A stretch of DNA of 33,658 nt from a virus (IMGVR_UViG_3300022745_000115:1-33658), one strand, 5' to 3'; numbered from the stretch's first letter, positions 1 to 8,123 are shown. Program-made: numbers and translations. Notes: a model not told the origin generated them from the letters alone.

Positions 1-480
1 GGTATTGCCACCCAAGATGACGGCCTCTTGCAGCACCTTGTGGGCCAGCAAAGTTTGGGTAGCGGCCAAAGACTTGACGTCCTCGTAGCCCGTCGCGGCG
101 AGATCGGCCTCCATGGTCACGTAATTTTCGACGCCCAGCGACTTGTAGACGGCGTTGTAGTCCTTGGTTAGCTGATCAATGATCTGGCCGCGCCCACCCT
201 CGGACACCCCGGCGCGGACGCCTTGGAGCTTGACGCCCGTCACCGCCCGCCAGTTGGCTTGGGTGCCATACCCCATCGTCACACGGGGGATGCTATTGAC
301 AAGCGGCGCAGTCCATGGGATCAGCTTTTTTGACGGCGCCTCCAGGTCGTAGCCGGCCAGCCCGGTCGTGGCGCCGCCGGGCTGGGTGTAGGACTTGATG
401 ACATCAGGATTGGGCTTTTGCCGGGCCGCCACCACGGCGGAGCGTGCGGCCTGCAAGATGGTGGGATCGATGACTGGCAT
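1..480 (-). CDS. Major capsid protein, N-terminal part (cut by the window edge)
   Basis: This is the first 160 codons of the capsid shell protein; the rest is at 32628-33658. Seen: ATG at 480 preceded by GAGAGC, 11 bases after the stop of the protease/scaffold gene, the usual place for a capsid gene. The protein begins MPVIDPTILQAARSA and runs off the edge at ALQ-type text ending LQEAVILGGNT. The other edge resumes with SLPLGITPTPT, which is how phage capsid proteins with a GGN-x-SLxLG motif continue. With a shared 2-base edge the full protein would be about 502 residues, long for an HK97-fold capsid protein. The identification rests on gene order and this motif. Confidence 0.8.
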   Translation of the reverse strand, partial: MPVIDPTILQAARSAVVAARQKPNPDVIKSYTQPGGATTGLAGYDLEAPSKKLIPWTAPLVNSIPRVTMGYGTQANWRAVTGVKLQGVRAGVSEGGRGQIIDQLTKDYNAVYKSLGVENYVTMEADLAATGYEDVKSLAATQTLLAHKVLQEAVILGGNT

Positions 481-491
481 GGATTTTGCTC

Positions 492-1736
492 TCAGATGTT
501 GATGATTTTGTTCGCCCGCGCGTCGCGGACGGCGGCGGCTTGCTCAGCCAGGGTGGCCGGCACGCCGGAGATCGTGGGGGGCACTTCAGGCGGCGCCGGA
601 GGTGGTGCTCCGGCGGCGACACCATCGGCCGCCTTGCTGACCGCCATTACCGCACCCTTGGGGGGTGCTGGCATGGCTCGCAGCCGGGTCAGCTCATCTT
701 GCAGCTGGGCGGTGTGCGTGAGCAGAGCCTCGGTCAATCCAAGGGCACCTGTCTTGGTGGCGGGCAGCGCCAGCGACTTGAGCACCTCGTCCGCCTCAGC
801 ATCCGACAAGGATGACGTCGGTGCTGGCGCTGATTTTTGGGCATCATCACCCTTGCCGTCATCGGCAGAGATCCCGTCGAGCGCCGCCACCGCATCATCG
901 TGAGCCTTGGCGGCGGCGCGGTGAGCGTCAGCCGCTTCCGTCGCCTTTTTCTTGGCGGCATCAATCTTGCTTTGCGTGGCCGCACTGATGCGCTTGCCGG
1001 ACTTGGTGGCATCGTCCACGGCTTGGGTCGCGGGCGTCGTGGCCGGATCGTTGTCCTCCAGGATCTCGGAGGCGATAAAGGCCTTGATGCGGGCGATAGC
1101 CTCGCGCAGATCGAGCACTTGTTGGGATGGCTCGCCAGGCTCATTGGACTCACCCGCATACACGCACATGATGGTGCTTAATGCATCGATGGCCCTTTGG
1201 GCATCCCAGACCTCGTCACCCAAGTACGCCTTAAGGGCGTCTGGCATGATTGTTGCTCCTTCGTATGCTTTGGCCACCGATATGGTGGCCTCAGGGTTGC
1301 ACGGGACGTCTACCACGCTCACCTCTCGCATGGCCCCGATGTAGATGCGGGTGACTGAGCGGGAGCCGGTAGCGGTCTTGGCCACTTCAACCGCGCGGCC
1401 CGTGACGGCCGCGCGGATTGAAAAGCCCTTGAGGGTGCCGTCACGGATCATGGCCTGGGTGTCAGGGCGCCCAGCACTGATCATCGCGGTAAGGTGGATG
1501 GTCTTGGTCGCGTCGTCGCAGCCAAAGCCAACCGCGCGCCCCACAGGCTTGAGGGCGTCGTGCTGCTCCCGCACATTGCCGGGCCACGCGGCAAATGATG
1601 CCTTGGCGCTCTCATAGTCGATGATCTCGCCCGTGAGGTCGATGGCCTCCGAGGTGGCTACGCCCTCGACGATCATGCTCCCGTCGGGCTGATCCCGCCA
1701 CTTGCAAATGTCGCCGTAGATGAGGGTGTCTGTCAT
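492..1736 (-). CDS. Prohead protease with C-terminal scaffold-like region
   Basis: It probably cleaves capsid and scaffold proteins during head maturation. Residues 1-165 look like a phage prohead protease of the XkdF/HK97 kind: a histidine in NVREQHDALKPVG, a serine in LKGFSIRAAV, and the typical REVSVVDVPCNPEA strand near 140-155. Residues about 170-400 are Ala/Lys/Asp-rich and probably coiled-coil (KIDAAKKKATEAADAHRAA), which suits an internal scaffold released by proteolysis. The ATG at 1736 overlaps the stop of the MuF-like gene as ATGA. The capsid gene follows directly. Two copies of the 10-base genome motif lie in it (765 and 823), read as LAL and PAP. The fusion is inferred from one uninterrupted 414-residue frame. 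Confidence 0.8.
   Translation of the reverse strand: MTDTLIYGDICKWRDQPDGSMIVEGVATSEAIDLTGEIIDYESAKASFAAWPGNVREQHDALKPVGRAVGFGCDDATKTIHLTAMISAGRPDTQAMIRDGTLKGFSIRAAVTGRAVEVAKTATGSRSVTRIYIGAMREVSVVDVPCNPEATISVAKAYEGATIMPDALKAYLGDEVWDAQRAIDALSTIMCVYAGESNEPGEPSQQVLDLREAIARIKAFIASEILEDNDPATTPATQAVDDATKSGKRISAATQSKIDAAKKKATEAADAHRAAAKAHDDAVAALDGISADDGKGDDAQKSAPAPTSSLSDAEADEVLKSLALPATKTGALGLTEALLTHTAQLQDELTRLRAMPAPPKGAVMAVSKAADGVAAGAPPPAPPEVPPTISGVPATLAEQAAAVRDARANKIINI
822..841. repeat. 20-bp repeat, partner of 13242-13261
   Basis: Identical 20 bases around the genome motif, within the protease/scaffold gene but antisense to it. Confidence 0.9.
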
Positions 1737-2620
1737 GGCATTAGCCTGGGTAAGACGGCGCAGCGGCAGCGCGGATGGCCTGGGGTGGTATCAATCCCGC
1801 CAGGCACAAAGAGATCATCGATACCGATGACGCCTTGCTCCTCACGCTCTTGGCACCCCTCAGACACGCGGTCATCCTCGCTCGTGCTCCAGTATTTGCC
1901 CTGCACCACCCCCGACTTGCGATAGCTGATCATGGCGCCCTTGCTATCCGCAATGGCCATCTCAGTCCGGGCAATGATGTCGGCACGATCTTTGCCAAAC
2001 GCCCCACACTCTAGCACAGCCCGTGCCAGCTCATCCGATGACGCACCCACTGCAAGGGCATTGGTGACGGCCGCGCGAACAGCATCCCGTGTGGGGCTGT
2101 CAATGGCCCATTTTGCGGACGGGTTAGCAAAAAACGTACCATCTTTTTTTCGGCGCATGCCGACCAGTTCGGCGGCGCGGTCTTGTGCCCAAGCCATGGT
2201 GCTATCACCTAGCACTGTCACCAGCTCAGCCGGAGGCGACTGGATGCCGATCTGATCCAGCCCGGCCAGAGCGCCAAGCCGCGCAGCATCCACCATGCGG
2301 GGCTGCATGATGGCAATGGCGCCCGTAAGCTCCTTAGCAAAATCTATGCCAGACAATATCCTGTCCGCTTCGGCCGCCGCCTCGTCATCATCGGTAGCGG
2401 CCTTGGCGGTGTCGCGGGTGCCTTGCAGCGCCAGCACGCGCTCGGAGATCACCACACCCACCCGCCAAAGCTCGCCGGATAGTGCCCGGCGAGCTTTGGC
2501 GACCTGGGCCATCATGGCTGGACGATCCGGGTCGATGGGCTCGATCCCACCCGCTGCCTTGCGAGTCTCTTGGTACCCGGCAAGGCGGGGTGGCTCGCAG
2601 CAGATCACCGCCCAGCTCAC
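1733..2620 (-). CDS. MuF-like minor head (head morphogenesis) protein
   Basis: This is a minor capsid component usually made next to the portal (Mu gpF / SPP1 gp7 family) and carried in the head. The C-terminal third holds the family signature: RADIIARTEMAIADSKGA, then WSTSEDDRVSEGC, then a Cys/His cluster in TTPGHPRCRCAVLP near residues 280-290. The N-terminal two thirds are helical and Ala-rich. The start is GTG at 2620, sharing GTGA with the portal stop; the stop shares ATGA with the protease gene. At 295 residues it has ordinary length for the family. No toxin domain is fused to its C-terminus. Confidence 0.88.
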   Translation of the reverse strand: MSWAVICCEPPRLAGYQETRKAAGGIEPIDPDRPAMMAQVAKARRALSGELWRVGVVISERVLALQGTRDTAKAATDDDEAAAEADRILSGIDFAKELTGAIAIMQPRMVDAARLGALAGLDQIGIQSPPAELVTVLGDSTMAWAQDRAAELVGMRRKKDGTFFANPSAKWAIDSPTRDAVRAAVTNALAVGASSDELARAVLECGAFGKDRADIIARTEMAIADSKGAMISYRKSGVVQGKYWSTSEDDRVSEGCQEREEQGVIGIDDLFVPGGIDTTPGHPRCRCAVLPRLMP

Positions 2621-4098
2621 GCGCCACCCCGGATCACCTGCACCAGCTCATCCCCCACATGCAGATGCACTGCCGTCTCTACGATGACAGGATCAGGTGC
2701 CACCCCAAGAGCCTTGGCAGCCTCAGCGGGAGTCATGGCGTCGCCATCATTACCTTCCGGCGCCGGCGCTGGCGCCGGCGCTGGCGCCGGAATCGGCGCC
2801 GCTGGGGGTGGGGGTGGGGGTGGGTTCGCCGCAGCAAGGGTCGCCACTTGCTGCGGCGTAAATGCCGGGCGCCCGAGCTGCTCTCGGGCCTCGTCGATGG
2901 TGATGAGCTTGCTGGACAGCTGCAATGCCGTCACCTGGGTGCGGATCATCGGATCAGATATTTGACCTTCGGGCCAAATTAATTTTACGTCCGAGTATCC
3001 GGCTGCATCCAAAATAAATGAGTAAGTTTCAGCCAGCCATTTTTTGCGGGGCTCAAGCCCCTCCATTATCGCAGTATCTCGCGCCTGCTGGGCGGTAGCC
3101 CTGTTCATTTGGCTGACAAATGGCGTAGGATCAATACTAAATGCATAACATAATAACCGCATAAGCCATTCATCGGTTTTGTCAGTTAATACCGCTTCGC
3201 GAGTCTGCTTAAATGTCTCAGCCATCCGCGCGGGCATAAATCGCAGCGAGCGGCGTTTATCAATACCGCTATCCTCGGCTGCGATCAATCTATCGTGCCA
3301 GCCTTGCCACTGCTGTATCTGCTCGGCAGACCATCCTTCCGGCGCCCCGGCAATACCATCCGGCACCGTGCCTTCCGTGTAATATCTTTTTAAGTGCGCA
3401 TGGCGCCGCTCAATAATATCTACAAGCGGTAATATCTGCTCTACTGGACTGGTGGCATATAATCTCCCATTTACCGGGCGCATTGGATTATATATCAATT
3501 CATCACGCCAATATTCTACCACAGGCATGCCCTTTATTATTTGACGATATGCCGGGCCGTCTATAGGTATTCTGCCAAATTCATCAATCAATGGAGATAT
3601 TGTTGTTCCATCAATTATTTCGCATCCCCAGTAATCACCAGAAATAGTTTTACGAATATATACTGACGGGGCGCCGACGGTTAAATCATCCTCCAGTAGC
3701 TTACGCAAAAAGCTATCCCTTGTAGAGTATGGCGCCGGTATCTGGATGACCTTTCGCGCGGCATCAAGCCGAGATTGCGGCACGGTGGTACCTTGCAGCC
3801 TTGGTGCCACATCCCAGTTGAGTTGGCACACCTGATCCTTAATGGTCTCGATGAGCATGCGCACCACAGGCACCCATGATGCCTCCCGCAATCGGGCAAA
3901 GCCAATCCGCTCATAAGTGCGCGGCGAAAAAGCGATATTGTACCCGGCGGCATAATCCCAGGCTCGGCCAGCAACTCCGGCCGCCTCGGCAGCGGCCTCG
4001 GTTTTGTATGTCGGATCAATCGGTCGACCAGGGCCAAACCAAACCCCGCTAAACGCGTTCCACGCCGCGCCGGCGGCTTGAGTAAATTTATTTGCCAT
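2617..4098 (-). CDS. Portal protein
   Basis: It forms the ring at the head vertex through which DNA is packaged and to which the tail attaches. At 493 residues, directly after large terminase (11-base overlap) and before the MuF-like gene, its position is the standard one. Seen: a portal-like core with PVVRMLIETIKDQVCQLNWDV (about 75-95), GAPSVYIRK (about 143), a helical stem region with IIERRHAHLKRYY, and MNRATAQQARDTAIMEGLEP (about 345-365) before the crown. The C-terminal tail is low-complexity Pro/Ala (runs of PPPPPPP and PAPAPAPA), encoded by an imperfect GGCGCC-rich tandem stretch at 2757-2830. The N-terminal MANKFTQAAGAAWNAF follows the terminase overlap. Confidence 0.88.
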   Translation of the reverse strand: MANKFTQAAGAAWNAFSGVWFGPGRPIDPTYKTEAAAEAAGVAGRAWDYAAGYNIAFSPRTYERIGFARLREASWVPVVRMLIETIKDQVCQLNWDVAPRLQGTTVPQSRLDAARKVIQIPAPYSTRDSFLRKLLEDDLTVGAPSVYIRKTISGDYWGCEIIDGTTISPLIDEFGRIPIDGPAYRQIIKGMPVVEYWRDELIYNPMRPVNGRLYATSPVEQILPLVDIIERRHAHLKRYYTEGTVPDGIAGAPEGWSAEQIQQWQGWHDRLIAAEDSGIDKRRSLRFMPARMAETFKQTREAVLTDKTDEWLMRLLCYAFSIDPTPFVSQMNRATAQQARDTAIMEGLEPRKKWLAETYSFILDAAGYSDVKLIWPEGQISDPMIRTQVTALQLSSKLITIDEAREQLGRPAFTPQQVATLAAANPPPPPPPAAPIPAPAPAPAPAPEGNDGDAMTPAEAAKALGVAPDPVIVETAVHLHVGDELVQVIRGGA

Positions 4099-5731
4099 AT
4101 TTATCCATCATGAGCTTAAACATCCCATCCATTTGAGGCTGAGGCGCATACATCATCATAATTGCATCAGCCATATTTGGTGAGCGCTGTCCTTCCGGGG
4201 TTTTATCCACAAATAATTTTCCATTTCCGTTATTTATATCGTAAACGGCCCTTGATAATTCTGCCATTAACTTTGTTCTTGTCTCTGGATTTATTTCTTC
4301 CGAAATACTTATTAATTCGTCCGATGGATATTGCCTGCCCTCGGTAATGGCTAAGTGGGTTTTTTCAAATCTCGCCCTTAAACCCATCCAGGACTGAGCT
4401 TTTAAGTTTTGGTAATAGTCTCCATTTGTGCGGACACCAATACCAATACCATCACCCTTAAATGCAGGCCGCTCTTTGTCCATCACCTCACCGGAGCCCC
4501 GAAAAGGCACAAAATCGCGCCTGGAATTAACCCTGTCGGGCCGGGTATTGATTTGTGCCACATCCCCCCGGATGCCCGCCCCAAGCCCATCAGCATCATA
4601 TCGAGTCAGTCCGACGTCATGAGCATCGGCAAGCATTACCGCTCGCTCCGCCGTCCAAAAAATAGACTTACCTTGCCCGCTCCAAGCCTCGATATGCTTG
4701 ACCTCAATACCATGGCGATACCCCCATGCATTAAGGTCAAGCCCCTCATCGGCGACATCTAAGGCCGCTATTTTTTGGCCATCGACAGGCAGCGCCAGCC
4801 GCCTTGCCGCACCAATTGCAGATTGCACCCATGAGCTCGGGATAATCACGCCAGTACGTGATGCAGACCAATCCAGATCTATTTCTTGCGCCACAATGAG
4901 CGAGTTTAGATTATCGCATTGGCGTCTATACCAGGCATCATCCTTGCGCGGGTCATCGCGCCAATGGAAATAAAATACCCTTCGAGCGGGCCATGCATGG
5001 CATTGCTCAGCAAATGGGTTTTCCAAGCCATTTACAGAACTTATTTTTATAACGCAGCGGGTGTTTTGACTTAATGCCGCATCGACCTTTTGAGCCCTGT
5101 CAATAAATGCCGCCTCATCGACCCCGTATATTGTCGCTCGCCCACCTCTACCTATATTATCCCCAGCCTCACCCCGAATAACTGAGCCAGTTTCCGGGAT
5201 TTTTATTAGCATATATTTATCGCTTCCCTGAAGCCCATCACGCCACCCCCCGTTAAATTCTTTCGGGAGCAGCGCGAGGAACATTCTGACTTTAAAAAAT
5301 ATACTGTCTGGGTCTCCAGCGCGGTCTACAAGTATTTCTTTTCTTGATCCAAACCCCGCCACAAAATCATTATTAAATAGACACAGCGTCGAAAATAATG
5401 CGGCCAGCATCCACGTGAGCCCCATATCTCTAGATTTTGGCGCATTGCCAAATTCTTGCGCCGCCATGCGCTCCAAGACCCACCCCAAAAACTTTTTTTG
5501 GCGCGGGAAGAGCATCAGAGGGATGGTGGCCGGATATCTTGTGCCGACCAAGCGGGGGTCGAAGGTGCAACCCCAGTCCTCAATAAAATCCACTGGATTG
5601 CTGCGGTAATATAGCTTTAATGCCGGAATTATGTTAGGGCGATTGCGTATTTTTATCAGGTTATCTCGGCGCCATCGAAAGACCCCCGCATAGTCCGGCG
5701 CCAAGAAGTCAAATTTGTACGGGTAAGCCAT
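4088..5731 (-). CDS. terL: Large terminase (packaging ATPase and nuclease)
   Basis: This is the motor ATPase that pumps phage DNA into the prohead and cuts it. Seen in the 547 residues: a degenerate Walker A, KSRDMGLTW (about 97-105), as in terminases where KSRQxG replaces GxxxxGKT; a Walker B-like ATIYGVDEAAFI with catalytic Glu (about 205-216); and a nuclease half starting KIAALDVADEGLDLNAWGYRHG (about 322-343), with a later acidic cluster RYDADGLGAGIRGDV. No strong ribosome site precedes the ATG at 5731. Instead an AT-rich perfect inverted repeat lies at 5735-5752. Small terminase is upstream and portal overlaps its end. Confidence 0.9.
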   Translation of the reverse strand: MAYPYKFDFLAPDYAGVFRWRRDNLIKIRNRPNIIPALKLYYRSNPVDFIEDWGCTFDPRLVGTRYPATIPLMLFPRQKKFLGWVLERMAAQEFGNAPKSRDMGLTWMLAALFSTLCLFNNDFVAGFGSRKEILVDRAGDPDSIFFKVRMFLALLPKEFNGGWRDGLQGSDKYMLIKIPETGSVIRGEAGDNIGRGGRATIYGVDEAAFIDRAQKVDAALSQNTRCVIKISSVNGLENPFAEQCHAWPARRVFYFHWRDDPRKDDAWYRRQCDNLNSLIVAQEIDLDWSASRTGVIIPSSWVQSAIGAARRLALPVDGQKIAALDVADEGLDLNAWGYRHGIEVKHIEAWSGQGKSIFWTAERAVMLADAHDVGLTRYDADGLGAGIRGDVAQINTRPDRVNSRRDFVPFRGSGEVMDKERPAFKGDGIGIGVRTNGDYYQNLKAQSWMGLRARFEKTHLAITEGRQYPSDELISISEEINPETRTKLMAELSRAVYDINNGNGKLFVDKTPEGQRSPNMADAIMMMYAPQPQMDGMFKLMMDKYGK

Positions 5732-5734
5732 TTT

Positions 5735-5752
5735 TGATAATGAAAATTATCA
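5735..5752 (-). promoter_or_regulatory. AT-rich inverted repeat touching the terL start
   Basis: TGATAAT-GAAA-ATTATCA is a perfect 7-bp inverted repeat ending three bases before the terL ATG. It occupies the place where a Shine-Dalgarno site would be, and none is visible. It could be a translational hairpin or an operator; the sequence does not decide. Confidence 0.35.
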
Positions 5753-5780
5753 CAAATAAGTTAATATCTTGAGTTAATCG

Positions 5781-6386
5781 CTAGGATTTGATCAGCTCTT
5801 GATAAGCCTTTGCTGCCTCGACCGGATCATCAGGGATCGATGTATCTGCTGGCGCTGGTGGCGGCTTGATGGCATCTTGCACCTCTGGCTTGATGAGGGC
5901 CAAGGGGATATGAGACGCCGCCCGACTGGCCTCGCCCGCGAGTTTGGCCAGAGATAGCTCAGACCCGAGCTGCATCTCACTGACCGCTTCGCCGGCTGCG
6001 ACGCGCTGCGCCAGCGCGGCCACTCGGGCGGACATCATCGCCAAGAGATCGGCGGACAGGCGCGCACCATGCACGCTGGCTCGGGCCAAGCTGGCACTTG
6101 CAGCACGCATGTGGGCGGCAATATCCAGGACTTCGGCTTGTTGCGTATTGGGCAAATCCAGCAGCGCCGCCTCTGCGCTAACTATTTGATTTGCAACATT
6201 TTTTGATGTTGCAGCCCGTTGCGCAACACCGCGCGATACCGTGGCCCTATCGACACCCATGCGGCGGGCCACCTCAGATTGACTCAGACCCTCGATGGCG
6301 ATTAGTCGCACGGCCTCGGCCTGCTGCTGGGCGTCAAATTTGGGGCGCCTGCCACGCGGCTTGGGCGCTTTGGGGGTGGGTGGCAT
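5781..6386 (-). CDS. terS: Small terminase, DNA-recognition subunit
   Basis: It recognises the packaging site and loads DNA onto large terminase. Seen: a basic Pro-rich N-terminus (MPPTPKAPKPRGRRPKF), then a helix-turn-helix, EGLSQSEVARRMGVDRATVSRGV (about 29-51), then a long helical region as in small terminases that form rings. It sits immediately upstream of terL. I take the ATG at 6386. A GTG seven codons upstream (6407) is possible but lies inside the CACCGCA palindrome of the 45-bp repeat. The P-A-P residues near the C-terminus are read from a copy of the genome motif (5848). Confidence 0.8.
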   Translation of the reverse strand: MPPTPKAPKPRGRRPKFDAQQQAEAVRLIAIEGLSQSEVARRMGVDRATVSRGVAQRAATSKNVANQIVSAEAALLDLPNTQQAEVLDIAAHMRAASASLARASVHGARLSADLLAMMSARVAALAQRVAAGEAVSEMQLGSELSLAKLAGEASRAASHIPLALIKPEVQDAIKPPPAPADTSIPDDPVEAAKAYQELIKS

Positions 6387-6397
6387 GCATTTATTGT

Positions 6398-6442
6398 GCC
6401 ACCGCACCTGCGGTGACAGTTGACGCGGGATGTGGTAGGTGT
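6398..6442. repeat. 45-bp direct repeat, copy 1
   Basis: This copy is identical over 45 bases to 7131-7175. It contains the near-palindrome CACCGCA-CC-TGCGGTG (6400-6415) followed by AGTTGACGCGGGATGTGG. It lies just upstream of small terminase. With copy 2 it encloses the 6615-6976 gene pair. Confidence 0.95.
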
Positions 6443-6541
6443 CGGATCAGTGCGCTTGGCATCCCGCTGGTCGTTGGCGCAGGGCAAGCGAGTGGCGTTC
6501 GACTCGGCGTGAACTTTACAATTGCCGCCGTACAAATATGC

Positions 6542-6570
6542 TTGACATGCGCCTTTTCTTGCCGTACAGT
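6542..6570 (+). promoter_or_regulatory. Strong sigma70-type promoter for the 6615-6976 pair
   Basis: TTGACA (6542-6547), a 17-base spacer and TACAGT (6565-6570) form a near-consensus promoter about 45 bases before the GTG at 6615. Confidence 0.8.
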
Positions 6571-6582
6571 AATACCACTGTA
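6565..6582. promoter_or_regulatory. Inverted repeat over the -10 and start region (possible operator)
   Basis: TACAGT-AATACC-ACTGTA is a perfect 6-bp inverted repeat. Its left arm is the -10 box of the promoter, so a protein bound here would block transcription. The ribbon-helix-helix protein encoded just downstream is a natural candidate (inference). Confidence 0.5.
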
Positions 6583-6614
6583 GCACGGAGCGCAGCAACA
6601 AACCGGAGAGCAAA

Positions 6615-6797
6615 GTGAGTAAGTGGCAAATTGAGAGCACGATTAGCGGCGTGATCATCGGCGTGTACGAAGGCGCGGATGAATCCGAAGCGCTTGAGGC
6701 CATGGCGAAGGACGCAGGGTATGCCGACTACGCAGAGGCCACCAGCGTCACCGGTGTCGACGAAGGTGAAATCCTCGTCACCAAGGTGGTCGAGTGA
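6615..6797 (+). CDS. Small conserved acidic protein, unknown function
   Basis: A 60-residue protein starting at GTG, preceded by CCGGAGAGCAAA. Seen: MSKWQIESTISGVIIGVYEG, a short beta-like N-terminus, then an acidic helix (ADESEALEAMAKDAGYADYAEA) and a hydrophobic end (EGEILVTKVVE). The composition suggests a compact alpha/beta fold. I recall similar short proteins in phages and bacteria but no assigned role. Its stop overlaps the next start as GTGA, so the two are co-translated, and it has its own strong promoter. Confidence 0.75.
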   Translation: MSKWQIESTISGVIIGVYEGADESEALEAMAKDAGYADYAEATSVTGVDEGEILVTKVVE

Positions 6798-6976
6798 GCC
6801 CCGCCCCAGAGCGGAAGCGCCCGGGGCGAAAGCCCCTGGCCGATGGGGGAGGAAAGACCGCACGCGTTGAGTTGCGCGTGCAGTCCGACACAAAGGCCGC
6901 CTGGCTGGCCAAGGCCGCCGAAGCCGGGCTGACGCTCCAGGCGTGGATTGAGAAGCGATGCAACGCCAAGCGCTGA
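6794..6976 (+). CDS. Small ribbon-helix-helix-like DNA-binding protein
   Basis: A 60-residue protein starting at GTG 6794 within the previous stop. After a basic Arg/Lys/Pro N-terminus comes KTARVELRVQSDTKAAWLAKAAEAGLTLQAWIEKRC, which fits a beta strand followed by two helices as in Arc/CopG-type ribbon-helix-helix repressors. Such proteins bind inverted repeats as dimers; one lies on this pair's own promoter (6565-6582). The pair could be an autoregulated two-gene unit, possibly toxin-antitoxin-like, but no toxin is recognised. Confidence 0.7.
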   Translation: MSPAPERKRPGRKPLADGGGKTARVELRVQSDTKAAWLAKAAEAGLTLQAWIEKRCNAKR

Positions 6977-7149
6977 CGTCCATCAAAGCGGTATTGGCTT
7001 GGCACGCGCCAGGGCACGGGCCGACACACAAGGCGACACGCCGCGCCGCGCTTCGCCGGCTCGAATGGCAGCGACTTCCACCGCCCGGAATCGACGGCGC
7101 AAGGCTTGACGCCACCGCAGGTGCGACCCCGCCACCGCACCTGCGGTGA
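6958..7149 (+). CDS. Possible small protein, doubtful
   Basis: A 63-codon frame starts at ATG inside the end of the previous gene, with GAGAAG six bases upstream, and ends in the 7113-7148 hairpin. The product is Arg/Ala/Pro-rich (THKATRRAALRRLEWQRL) with no recognised domain. If it is not real, 6977-7130 is noncoding. Confidence 0.2.
   Translation: MQRQALTSIKAVLAWHAPGHGPTHKATRRAALRRLEWQRLPPPGIDGARLDATAGATPPPHLR
7113..7148. promoter_or_regulatory. 13-bp perfect inverted repeat containing the CACCGCA/TGCGGTG site
   Basis: CACCGCAGGTGCG (7113-7125) is the exact reverse complement of CGCACCTGCGGTG (7136-7148), with a 10-base loop. The right arm also belongs to CACCGCA-CC-TGCGGTG (7133-7148), shared with 6400-6415 and 8884-8899. 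There is no T-run after it, so it is not a typical terminator. Confidence 0.6.
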
Positions 7150-7175
7150 CAGTTGACGCGGGATGTGGTAGGTGT
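7131..7175. repeat. 45-bp direct repeat, copy 2
   Basis: Identical to 6398-6442. It closes the 6615-6976 cassette and lies just after the end of the reverse-strand 7193 gene. Confidence 0.95.
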
Positions 7176-7192
7176 TGTCATTGCTTACCCGC

Positions 7193-7516
7193 TCACACGT
7201 CGGCCGGCGAAGCGCGGGCGAGATAGCTGGCACACACGGCTAGCTCGGCCTGCCATTCGCCGGGGCGCTGGCCGCTCCCACGTGCGACCAGCACCAGCAC
7301 CGCCAGGATCTGCGTTCGCTCTGCGGGCGTCGCGTCGGGCGGTGTTATTTTTTTGGCCAGGCCGTGGAGGGTCTCGTAGTCCCAGGCAGCCAGCACCTTG
7401 GAGATATACACCCCGGCTTGCTCCAGGGAGTAATCGGGCGCCGGGCGAGCCGTCATGGCACACCAATCCGCGTGCATCGCCATCAGGGCGGGTATGGCGT
7501 ATTTTGCAATATTCAT
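7193..7516 (-). CDS. Hypothetical phage protein
   Basis: A 107-residue protein, not recognised. It is helical, with several Trp/Tyr (MHADWCAMTARPAPDYSLEQAGVYI, then LAAWDYETLHGLAKKI) and an Arg/Gly-rich segment before AVCASYLARAS. The ATG at 7516 follows GAAAGTGCG. A terminator hairpin lies immediately upstream on the same strand (7528-7553), so it probably depends on read-through or a promoter I cannot see. It is the last gene of the reverse-strand early block. Confidence 0.6.
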   Translation of the reverse strand: MNIAKYAIPALMAMHADWCAMTARPAPDYSLEQAGVYISKVLAAWDYETLHGLAKKITPPDATPAERTQILAVLVLVARGSGQRPGEWQAELAVCASYLARASPADV

Positions 7517-7527
7517 TTCGCACTTTC

Positions 7528-7553
7528 AAAAAATAAAGCCCCTTGCGGGGCTT
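7528..7553 (-). terminator. Rho-independent terminator
   Basis: Stem AAGCCCC / GGGGCTT with loop TTGC (7536-7553), followed on the reverse strand by TATTTTTT. It ends transcription of 7610-8017. The same 17-base hairpin recurs at 12063-12079, used on the other strand. Confidence 0.85.
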
Positions 7554-7609
7554 GGAAGCACCATATTTTCCTGCTATTTATTCATAAACGCTCCTTTTTC
7601 AAAATTTAA

Positions 7610-8017
7610 TTAAAACCCCACACTCGGCCATTTTGCGAAATCCATCGACCCCGTGCGTCGCACCGCTGGGGTATTGGGCTCCGAGCCAAAGCATCGAGAG
7701 CGCACATCAGCGCCAGCACGCGGCCCCGGCGTGCATACCGCATCTTGCAGCGTCGCTTTGCCCAGCGCCGTCATCTCCAGACACGGGAGCGCCGCGTATT
7801 CGCCGAGGCAACCCTCATGCGGTCGGTCGAGCAGGTACTCGACGATTTGCTCATCTTCGGCGCATACCTGCGCCAGCCCGGTAAACACCATTTTGTACAT
7901 CAAGTCAATAACTGTACCCAGGCGGTTAACCTTGTGGATTGCCGCAAATCCATTAAGCGTTATTTTGCCACCATTGTTTTTGATTAATTGTAATGTTTCT
8001 TTGATTTTCGGATTCAC
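7610..8017 (-). CDS. Hypothetical protein with winged-helix-like N-terminus
   Basis: A 135-residue protein starting at GTG 8017 after AGGAG seven bases away. Residues 1-50 (IKETLQLIKNNGGKITLNGFAAIHKVNRLGTVIDLMYKMVFTGLAQV) look like the recognition part of a winged helix: two helices, a turn and a wing-like strand. The rest is Cys/Arg/Gly-containing and unassigned. It has its own promoter (8043-8071) with an embedded inverted repeat and its own terminator, so it is a single-gene unit. The genome motif at 7708 is read here as A-G-A. Confidence 0.65.
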   Translation of the reverse strand: MNPKIKETLQLIKNNGGKITLNGFAAIHKVNRLGTVIDLMYKMVFTGLAQVCAEDEQIVEYLLDRPHEGCLGEYAALPCLEMTALGKATLQDAVCTPGPRAGADVRSRCFGSEPNTPAVRRTGSMDFAKWPSVGF

Positions 8018-8042
8018 TTTTAACTCCTGTTTAAGTGAATTT

Positions 8043-8071
8043 ATTATGCATTATAAAAATGCAATCTTCAA
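8043..8071 (-). promoter_or_regulatory. Promoter with embedded inverted repeat
   Basis: On the reverse strand TTGAAG (8066-8071), a 17-base spacer and CATAAT (8043-8048). The perfect repeat TGCATT-ATAAA-AATGCA (8047-8063) fills the spacer, as an operator would. It lies about 26 bases before the GTG of 7610-8017. Confidence 0.6.
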
Positions 8072-8123
8072 TCATTGTTGAGTAATATTGTAAGGATTAC
8101 AGCCCCAAAAGCCCGGCGCAAAA

